From the NCBI GenBank assembly GCA_030432795.1, contig JAUILW010000066.1:1-11687 (forward strand): a stretch of DNA of 11,687 nucleotides, read 5' to 3'. Source of the stretch: Gammaproteobacteria bacterium (GTDB taxonomy: Bacteria; Pseudomonadota; Gammaproteobacteria; Pseudomonadales; Azotimanducaceae). Position 1 is the first letter of the stretch. Each line of letters begins with the position of its first letter. The translations under genes and the position numbers were made by a program. Of this stretch, positions 6,780-11,687 are shown piece by piece. Below the pieces are notes generated by a model. That model did not search any database. It had not been told where the DNA came from and saw only the letters and a list, made by a program, of their open reading frames with translations.

Positions 6780-6869
6780 CTTTCTCGATTGTTTGATCGA
6801 TCGAATCCAGCCGTCGTTTTGGTCGCGATATGACGGCGTATTGTGCAACCAGAACGGAGTGACGACGCA

Positions 6870-7505
6870 ATGTCCGAACAGATCCAGATTTCCGCGCAGC
6901 CGCGCACGGATGCAGGGAAGGGTGCGAGCCGCCGCCTGCGTCGTACCGGCAAGGTACCCGGCATTATCTACGGCGGCGGCAGTGAGCCGCAGTCGCTGAC
7001 CCTCGACGCCAACGAGCTGGGCAAAGCCCTGCAGCACGAGTCCTTTTTCTCTCAGGTGCTGGCGGTAGCCATTGAGGGTGGCGCCGTGGAACAGGCCGTG
7101 GTGCGTGACATGCAGCGTCATCCCGCCTCGGAGCGGGTGGTACACATCGACCTGCTGCGCGTGCGCGCTGACCAGGCGGTAGACGTGCACGTGCCGCTGC
7201 ACTTCGTCAACGAAGAAGCCTGTAAGGGTGTGAAGATCGGCGGCGGTTCGTTGTCGCACAACATCTCCGAAATCGTCGTCAGCGGTCTACCGGGTAATCT
7301 GCCGGAGTTCATCGAGGTGGACGTACTCGACCTCGACGTCGGCGAGTCTATCCATCTGAGCGGACTGGTCCTGCCGGAAGGCGTGGTCATCCCGGAGCTT
7401 CAGCATGGCCCGGATCACGACCTGCAGGTGGTGAGCGTCAATGCAGCCCGCGGCGGCAAGGCATCTGGAGATGATGCAGGCGCTGACGGCGAGACGTCTG
7501 ACTAA
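6870..7505 (+). CDS. rplY: 50S ribosomal protein L25 (CTC/TL5 long form)
   Basis: Binds 5S rRNA in the large ribosomal subunit; the long form is related to the general stress protein CTC. I start at the ATG at 6870 (GGAG at 6856-6859, 10 bases upstream), giving 211 residues. A GTG at 6843 in frame adds nine residues that do not look like the family. Residues 5-95 form the L25 RNA-binding domain, with the typical R.D.GKGASRRLRR start, VPGIIYG, and AVVRDMQRHPASERVVHIDLLRV. The second half is the TL5 beta-domain (VPLHFVNEEACKGVK, GESIHLSGLVLPEGV). The tail is rich in G, A and D. pth follows after 13 bases. The prs gene that usually precedes rplY is missing. Confidence 0.93.
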   Translation: MSEQIQISAQPRTDAGKGASRRLRRTGKVPGIIYGGGSEPQSLTLDANELGKALQHESFFSQVLAVAIEGGAVEQAVVRDMQRHPASERVVHIDLLRVRADQAVDVHVPLHFVNEEACKGVKIGGGSLSHNISEIVVSGLPGNLPEFIEVDVLDLDVGESIHLSGLVLPEGVVIPELQHGPDHDLQVVSVNAARGGKASGDDAGADGETSD

Positions 7506-7518
7506 GGCTGATCCGCCC

Positions 7519-8112
7519 GTGGCCGGTGTGCGGGTGATTGCCGGTCTGGGAAACCCCGGCGACAAGTACCGCAACACCCGCCACAACATCGGCGCGGTGT
7601 ATGTGGAGGAGTTGGCGGCGCGGTTTTCCGTGCCGCTCGCCGAGGACAGCCGCTTCAAAGCACGCATCGGCCGCGGCATGGTCCTGGGCCACGACGTGCG
7701 CCTGGTGTTACCCACCACGTACATGAACGAATCGGGCCAATCGCTGGGCGCGCTGCAGCGCTTCTTCAAGCTCGAACCGGCGGACTTTCTCGTGTGCTAC
7801 GACGAGGTGGCCTTCGAGCCTGGTGCGGTAAAGCTCAAATTCGACGGCGGCCACAACGGCCACAACGGTATCAAGAGCGTCATTGCCGGATTCGGCAATC
7901 GTCGGGATTTCCTCCGCTTGCGCATCGGCGTCGGCCATGCGGGACACAAAGACCGGATGGTGGCGTTCCTGACTTCGGTGGATATGCCGCGTAAGGAGCG
8001 TGAACTGGTAGAGGACTGCCTGCGTTTCGACGATGCGGTGCTTGAACATCTTTTTCGCGGTGAGGTGCAGAAGGCCATGACCTGCCTGCATGCGCCGCCC
8101 GATTCGGAGTAG
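7519..8112 (+). CDS. pth: Peptidyl-tRNA hydrolase
   Basis: Recycles peptidyl-tRNAs that drop off ribosomes by cleaving the peptide-tRNA ester in the cytoplasm. I place the start at GTG 7519 because the homologous part begins there (VRVIAGLGNPGDKY) and AAGG (7504-7507) precedes it. This gives 197 residues, as in E. coli (194). In-frame ATGs at 7441, 7471 and 7474 lie inside rplY and would add a foreign tail. Catalytic and binding residues are visible: Asn12, His22 (NTRHNIG), Asn70 (TYMNESG), Asp95 (CYDEV) and Asn116 (GGHNGHNG). It sits between rplY and ychF, an order conserved in many proteobacteria, and its stop is 2 bases before the ychF ATG. Confidence 0.94.
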   Translation: MAGVRVIAGLGNPGDKYRNTRHNIGAVYVEELAARFSVPLAEDSRFKARIGRGMVLGHDVRLVLPTTYMNESGQSLGALQRFFKLEPADFLVCYDEVAFEPGAVKLKFDGGHNGHNGIKSVIAGFGNRRDFLRLRIGVGHAGHKDRMVAFLTSVDMPRKERELVEDCLRFDDAVLEHLFRGEVQKAMTCLHAPPDSE

Positions 8113-8114
8113 CT

Positions 8115-9206
8115 ATGGGCTTCAACTGTGGCATCGTCGGCTTGCCCAACGTCGGCAAATCCACCCTCTTCAATGCGCTGACGCGCGCGGGCATCGATGC
8201 GGAGAACTTTCCGTTCTGCACCATCGATCCCAACACGGGTGTCGTTCCTGTGCCCGATCTGCGGCTGGACAAACTCGCACAGATCGTCAAGTCAGCCAAG
8301 GTGGTGCCCTCGGCAATGGAGTTTGTGGACATCGCCGGGCTTGTGGCTGGCGCTTCGAAAGGCGAAGGGCTGGGCAACCAGTTTCTCGCTAACATTCGTG
8401 AAACGCATGCGATCGCTCATGTGGTGCGCTGCTTCGAAGACGACAATGTCATCCACGTCGCCGGTGGCATCTCACCGGCAGACGACATCGAAGTGATCAA
8501 CACAGAGCTCGCGCTTGCCGACATGGACACCGTGGAGCGCGCCATGGATCGAGCGCGGCGTGTCGCCAATGCTGGGGACAAAGAGGCAAAAGCGCAGCAC
8601 GAACTGCTCACGCGGGTGCTGGCGAAGTTGGATGAGGGTGTGCCAGTGCGCGCGCAGGGCCTCGAGCCCCACGAGCTCGCCGCTCTGCGCGAGTTGCACC
8701 TGCTCACCGCCAAGCCGGTGCTCTACATTGCCAACGTCGCCGAGGATGGCTTCGAGGACAACCCGCACCTCGATGTGGTGCGCGGCATTGCCGAGGCAGA
8801 GGGCTCGGAGGTGGTGGCGATCTGCAACAAGATCGAAGCGGAAGTGGCGGAGTTGGAGGACGATGAGCGCAAGGATTTTCTCGAAGCACTCGGCATCGAG
8901 GAACCAGGGCTAAACCGGGTGATTCGCGCCGGCTACAAGCTGCTCGGATTGCACCACTACTTCACCGCCGGCCCGAAAGAAGCGCGCGCCTGGACCATTC
9001 CGATCGGCACCAAAGCGCCGCAGGCAGCGGCGGTCATCCATACGGATTTCGAGCGGGGGTTCATCCGCGCCGAAGTCATTGCGTACGACGACTATGTGGC
9101 TGGTAACGGCGAGCAGGGCGCCAAGGATGCCGGGCGCTGGCGCCTTGAAGGCAAGGAGTACGTAGTTCAGGATGGTGACGTTGTGCACTTTCGCTTCAAC
9201 GTCTGA
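8115..9206 (+). CDS. ychF: Ribosome-binding ATPase YchF (Obg-like, OLA1 family)
   Basis: Obg-family P-loop protein that prefers ATP to GTP and binds ribosomes; linked to oxidative-stress and translation control in E. coli. The 363 residues equal the usual length. The P-loop GLPNVGKST is at 9-17, switch motif DIAGL starts at Asp72, and the NKxD position reads NVAE (207-210), the change tied to ATP preference. A coiled-coil insertion lies around 125-175. The C-terminal TGS domain ends with the typical YVVQDGDVVHFRFNV. GGAG (8106-8109) overlapping the pth stop gives a good ribosome site 5 bases before the ATG. It is probably co-transcribed with rplY and pth. Confidence 0.97.
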   Translation: MGFNCGIVGLPNVGKSTLFNALTRAGIDAENFPFCTIDPNTGVVPVPDLRLDKLAQIVKSAKVVPSAMEFVDIAGLVAGASKGEGLGNQFLANIRETHAIAHVVRCFEDDNVIHVAGGISPADDIEVINTELALADMDTVERAMDRARRVANAGDKEAKAQHELLTRVLAKLDEGVPVRAQGLEPHELAALRELHLLTAKPVLYIANVAEDGFEDNPHLDVVRGIAEAEGSEVVAICNKIEAEVAELEDDERKDFLEALGIEEPGLNRVIRAGYKLLGLHHYFTAGPKEARAWTIPIGTKAPQAAAVIHTDFERGFIRAEVIAYDDYVAGNGEQGAKDAGRWRLEGKEYVVQDGDVVHFRFNV

Positions 9207-9248
9207 GGCAGTAGCCTGGCCCGAAACGCCTGAGCAGGAGGAGATCTC

Positions 9249-9614
9249 ATGAGCGACCAGGGTGGTGATAATCCTTATGAGGCGCCAGCAGCGACGCTTG
9301 CCCAGCCGACCACGGGCCCGCGGGGCGGATCCATTGAGGCAACTCTCGACGGGCGGGCAGTGCTGGAGTTTGGCGACGTGCTGTCTGAAGCCTGGGGCAA
9401 GACCAAGGGCATCAAGACCATCGTCCTCGGCGCGATGATCGGCTGGGTGCTGGTGATTGGAGCGCTGGCCGGCACAGGTGTGGTCGACCCGCAGGGCACC
9501 GGCGGCAACCTGCTCATTCAGCTCATCACCGCAGTTCTGGGCTATCCGTTGTTTGCCGGCGTGGCCATGGTGGCGGTACGGCAAAGCGTCGAGGTGCCGG
9601 TGGAATTTGGCTAG
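9249..9614 (+). CDS. Membrane protein, N-terminal half, ended by an in-frame TAG
   Basis: The 121-residue reading frame starts with a strong ribosome site (AGGAGGAG at 9236-9243, 5 bases before the ATG). It opens with a polar NPYEAP segment seen at the start of many small gammaproteobacterial membrane proteins of unknown role. Two hydrophobic segments follow, about residues 56-77 and 87-109. The frame then stops at TAG (9612-9614) directly after PVEFG. The same frame continues open for 118 more codons with three further membrane segments, so this is most likely the front half of a 239-residue protein with a nonsense codon at 122. In related proteins as I recall them, an acidic or polar residue follows FG at this place (compare EFGDV at residues 40-44 here). 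Exact family not certain. Confidence 0.7.
   Translation: MSDQGGDNPYEAPAATLAQPTTGPRGGSIEATLDGRAVLEFGDVLSEAWGKTKGIKTIVLGAMIGWVLVIGALAGTGVVDPQGTGGNLLIQLITAVLGYPLFAGVAMVAVRQSVEVPVEFG
9612..9614 (+). other. In-frame amber codon splitting one membrane-protein frame
   Basis: TTT GGC TAG GTG CTC: the TAG is codon 122 of the frame that starts at 9249 and, if read through, ends at 9968. One base change from CAG, GAG or AAG would create it. GTG, a possible start codon, follows immediately. There is no length change, so this is not a frameshift. Confidence 0.8.
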
Positions 9615-9968
9615 GTGCTCACGTACTACGCGAGCATCACCACCTTTGCAGCGCTTGGCATCCTCATTTCGATCATCACCTCACTCGGCTACCTGCTGCT
9701 CATACTGCCTGGCATATACCTGTCGATCGCCACGGTGCTGGCAGTTCCGCTGTGTGCTGACAAGGATATGGGCATCATCGATTCGCTCACCACGTCATTG
9801 AAGCTCGTGAATAAGGAGTTCCTGACGGTCTTTCTGCTCATGATCGCCATTGTGGTGATCTCCATCTTGAGCTTCGTGACGATCATCGGCTGGATCTGGG
9901 GCATTCCGATGATTTCCATGGTAATGGCCATCATTTACCGGCAGCTTGCTGGTGTGTCGAGCGTCTAG
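9615..9968 (+). CDS. Membrane protein, C-terminal half, downstream of the TAG
   Basis: This is the continuation, in the same frame, of the protein starting at 9249. It has three hydrophobic segments, roughly residues 9-30 (ALGILISIITSLGYLLLILPGI), 30-45, and 70-108 as a hairpin. The LLLILPGIYLSIA.VLAVPL motif and the DSLTTSLKLV region are typical of the same multi-helix membrane family. If expressed separately it would start at the GTG (9615), with GGTGGA (9599-9604) as a weak ribosome site 10 bases upstream. Reinitiation after the TAG is therefore conceivable but unproven. I regard it as half of a probable pseudogene or readthrough product. It ends 7 bases from the convergent mscS stop, so no terminator fits between them. 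Confidence 0.6.
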   Translation: MLTYYASITTFAALGILISIITSLGYLLLILPGIYLSIATVLAVPLCADKDMGIIDSLTTSLKLVNKEFLTVFLLMIAIVVISILSFVTIIGWIWGIPMISMVMAIIYRQLAGVSSV

Positions 9969-9975
9969 CGCACCG

Positions 9976-11124
9976 TCATTGGCTTGCCGGTAGTTCTTTG
10001 ACGTAAACGTCCTGCTTGGCGTAGGGAATCTCAATGCCCGCCTCAGCGAACGCTTTGTAGACGTTCATGAACAGGTGGTGCGAGATCAGCCCGCGCTGTT
10101 CCGGCCGCTCGATCCAGGCCAGTAACTGAAAGTCGACGCTCGAGGCGCCGAAGCCTCGAGCGCGCACCCGCGGTGCGGGGTCCGCGCACACACCTGGCTC
10201 GCTTTCTGCCACGTGCTGCAACACCTCACACACCTGCTCCAGATCGGAACCGTAGGCCACGCCCACATCGATGCGCACACGCATCTTCTCGTAGGGACCT
10301 CCGCTTTCGTTGGTGATCTTGGCGTTGGCAATGACCGCATTAGGTACCGTGATTTCGATGTCGTCACGGGTGAGCAGACGCGTGCTGCGCATGCCGATGG
10401 CGACCACGCGGCCACGTTCGCCGGTGTCGAGGTTGATGTAGTCGCCGATCTTGTAGGGTGAGTCGGCGAGGATGAAGAAACCGGAAAAGAGATTGGCCAG
10501 GGTGTCCTTGGCAGCAAACCCCACGGCGATGCCGACGATGCCGGCAGACGCCAGCCAACCAATGGGATTGATGCCCCAGATCAGCAGCAGCACGTAGCTT
10601 GCGAACAGCAGAATCAGGAGCTTTGAGGTCAGGTCGAACAGCGGAATCGTGCGGTGTTCCACCAGCGTGAAGTTCGGCCGGTTGCCAAGCGCTTCGAGAA
10701 TGGAGCCGGTCATGCGCAGCCCAGCGCGCATCCAGCTGACGACGATGAACGAGGCCACTACGTTGATCAGTGCGGTGCGGCCGAACGGCGGCTGCGCGGT
10801 CTGAATGCCGAGGATCACGCCGAACAGAAAGATCGTATGGAATACCGGCGACTTCAGATTGGCGAGAATGGTGTCATCCAGCGCCGAGGCTGATCGCTTC
10901 GTCAGGCGCTCGAGGTTGTTGAGCACCAGCGCGCGCACGATGAATGCCAGCAGAAAAAAGACGCCGGCGATGATGACGCCGAGCAGCACCGGGTAGTCCG
11001 CGAGCAGATTCCACATCGGCTGCAGCGGCTCCGGCACCAGGCCCGCCGCATCGGTAAGTTGCTCCGCCAGCGTCGGCATCGGCGCCTGTTCTGCAGTGTT
11101 GGCGTTGTCTTGTGCGTCTGCCAT
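9976..11124 (-). CDS. Small-conductance mechanosensitive channel (MscS family)
   Basis: Membrane channel that opens under tension to release solutes after osmotic downshock. The 382 residues are longer than E. coli MscS (286) because of an N-terminal extension and extra helices. A polar segment (1-37) is followed by hydrophobic segments at about 46-68, 93-110, 116-133 and 166-185. The pore helix at 190-219 (GWLASAGIVGIAVGFAAKD, then NLFSGFFIL) has the Gly/Ala pattern of MscS TM3. The beta domain follows with DYINLDTGERGRVVAIGMRSTRL and the PN pair at 261-262. The C-terminal alpha/beta domain ends in IEIPYAKQDVYV. The gene begins 17 bases after nudC and may be co-transcribed with it. The exact subfamily (YbdG- or YnaI-like) cannot be settled by eye. 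Confidence 0.9.
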   Translation of the reverse strand: MADAQDNANTAEQAPMPTLAEQLTDAAGLVPEPLQPMWNLLADYPVLLGVIIAGVFFLLAFIVRALVLNNLERLTKRSASALDDTILANLKSPVFHTIFLFGVILGIQTAQPPFGRTALINVVASFIVVSWMRAGLRMTGSILEALGNRPNFTLVEHRTIPLFDLTSKLLILLFASYVLLLIWGINPIGWLASAGIVGIAVGFAAKDTLANLFSGFFILADSPYKIGDYINLDTGERGRVVAIGMRSTRLLTRDDIEITVPNAVIANAKITNESGGPYEKMRVRIDVGVAYGSDLEQVCEVLQHVAESEPGVCADPAPRVRARGFGASSVDFQLLAWIERPEQRGLISHHLFMNVYKAFAEAGIEIPYAKQDVYVKELPASQ

Positions 11125-11141
11125 GGACGCAGGCTAACCCA

Positions 11142-11687
11142 TCACCAGCGTACGTCGCCAGCCAGCCAGGCGGCGATGAGATGGTGGGCGATGGCGATAG
11201 GTCCGGGTGCTTTCACCGAGGCCGGTTCGTCGCGCATGGCCCGAGCGATATCGTCCCGATCTACCCAGCGCACGTCGTGCATCTCCTCGGTGTCCATGTG
11301 AATGTCAGTGCTTGCCGCGCGAGCGTGGCAGCCAATCATCAGAGACGAAGGGAACGGCCAGGGTTGCGAGGAGTGGTAGCGCACGTCGCCAACCTCGAGC
11401 CCGGCTTCTTCTTTCACCTCGCGCCGCACGGCTTCCTCGATGGACTCGCCCTGATCAATGAAGCCGGCGAGGGCGGAGTACACCCCGGTTTTCACCAGTG
11501 GCCCTTTCGGTTGGCCGAGCAGGCACCGGTCATCGTCCACCACCAGCATGATGGCCACCGGGTCGGTGCGGGGGAAGTGCTGCGCATCGCAGGCCGGGCA
11601 GACCCGCAGCTGGCCGCCGCGTCGCATCTCGCTCTGTGCGCCGCAGACGCTGCAGAAGCGATGCCTGCGGTGCCAGTCGAGCTGCGC
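11142..11687 (-). CDS. nudC: NADH pyrophosphatase / NAD-RNA decapping enzyme (partial, 5' end outside)
   Basis: Nudix hydrolase that splits NAD(H) and removes NAD caps from RNA 5' ends. The frame is open to the right edge, so the N-terminal domain is missing; 181 residues are in the window. A four-cysteine zinc ribbon is visible (CSVC then CPACD, the first pair at about 11643-11654 and beyond the first in-frame ATG). It is followed by FPRTDPVAIMLV and the Nudix box G-x5-E-x7-REV-x-EEAGL within AGFIDQGESIEEAVRREV. The NudC-specific SQPWPFPSS comes next and selects NAD(H) over other nucleotides. The true start must lie past the edge, because starting at the ATG at 11627 would cut off the first cysteine pair. 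mscS follows 17 bases later. Confidence 0.93.
   Translation of the reverse strand, partial: AQLDWHRRHRFCSVCGAQSEMRRGGQLRVCPACDAQHFPRTDPVAIMLVVDDDRCLLGQPKGPLVKTGVYSALAGFIDQGESIEEAVRREVKEEAGLEVGDVRYHSSQPWPFPSSLMIGCHARAASTDIHMDTEEMHDVRWVDRDDIARAMRDEPASVKAPGPIAIAHHLIAAWLAGDVRW

Noticed and set aside
6780..6869. Terminator or promoter between tRNA-Gln and rplY
   Set aside because: Short inverted repeats exist (TCGAT/ATCGA at 6785-6800, CCGTC/GACGG at 6811-6836), but there is no T-tract and no convincing -35/-10 pair, so I do not call one.
6093..7259. A 388-codon open frame on the minus strand across lolB, the tRNA and rplY
   Set aside because: It is antisense to three well-supported genes and passes through the tRNA in reverse, giving the WQDSNLR string known from false annotations over tRNA genes.
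9969..9975. Terminator between the membrane-protein frame and mscS
   Set aside because: Only 7 bases separate the two stop codons and no hairpin with a T-run is present.
1..11687. Mobile elements, CRISPR arrays, phage or defence genes
   Set aside because: No repeats of direct-repeat/spacer form, transposase motifs or foreign-looking composition were seen; nearly every base belongs to housekeeping genes.

Overview
This looks like a GC-rich (roughly 60%) chromosomal segment of a gammaproteobacterium. It carries two housekeeping neighbourhoods typical of that class: dacC-ybeD-lipB, and hemA-prfA-prmC-moeB diverging from lolB-tRNA-Gln-rplY-pth-ychF. Coding is very dense, and several genes start with GTG. 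I see no insertion sequence, CRISPR array, phage or defence island, and I do not find a convincing new multi-gene system. The interest lies in how the genes are joined and in one broken gene.

Layout. Positions 1-36 hold the last codons of an unidentified gene, followed by a hairpin and a likely promoter. From 97 to 2155 (+) runs a tightly coupled set: dacC (PBP5/6-type D,D-carboxypeptidase), ybeD (DUF493) and lipB (octanoyltransferase). From 5997 down to 2082 (-) runs hemA, prfA, prmC and moeB, with gaps of zero or overlaps of 4 bases. lipB and moeB converge and overlap by 74 bases, so the zinc-ligand cysteines of MoeB are encoded antisense to the end of lipB. lolB (+) diverges from hemA with only 20 bases between the start codons. 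It is followed by tRNA-Gln(TTG), rplY (L25/CTC), pth and ychF. ispE and prs, which flank this tRNA in many relatives, are absent here.

From 9249 to 9968 (+) a five-helix membrane-protein frame is interrupted by a single in-frame TAG at 9612-9614. It converges with an MscS-type channel gene (11124-9976, -), which lies 17 bases downstream of nudC (NADH pyrophosphatase/NAD-RNA decapping). nudC runs off the right edge.

Functional themes: cell-wall trimming and lipoprotein sorting (dacC, lolB), cofactor synthesis (lipB, moeB, hemA), translation termination and its methyltransferase (prfA, prmC), and translation maintenance (tRNA-Gln, rplY, pth, ychF). The right end holds envelope and stress genes.
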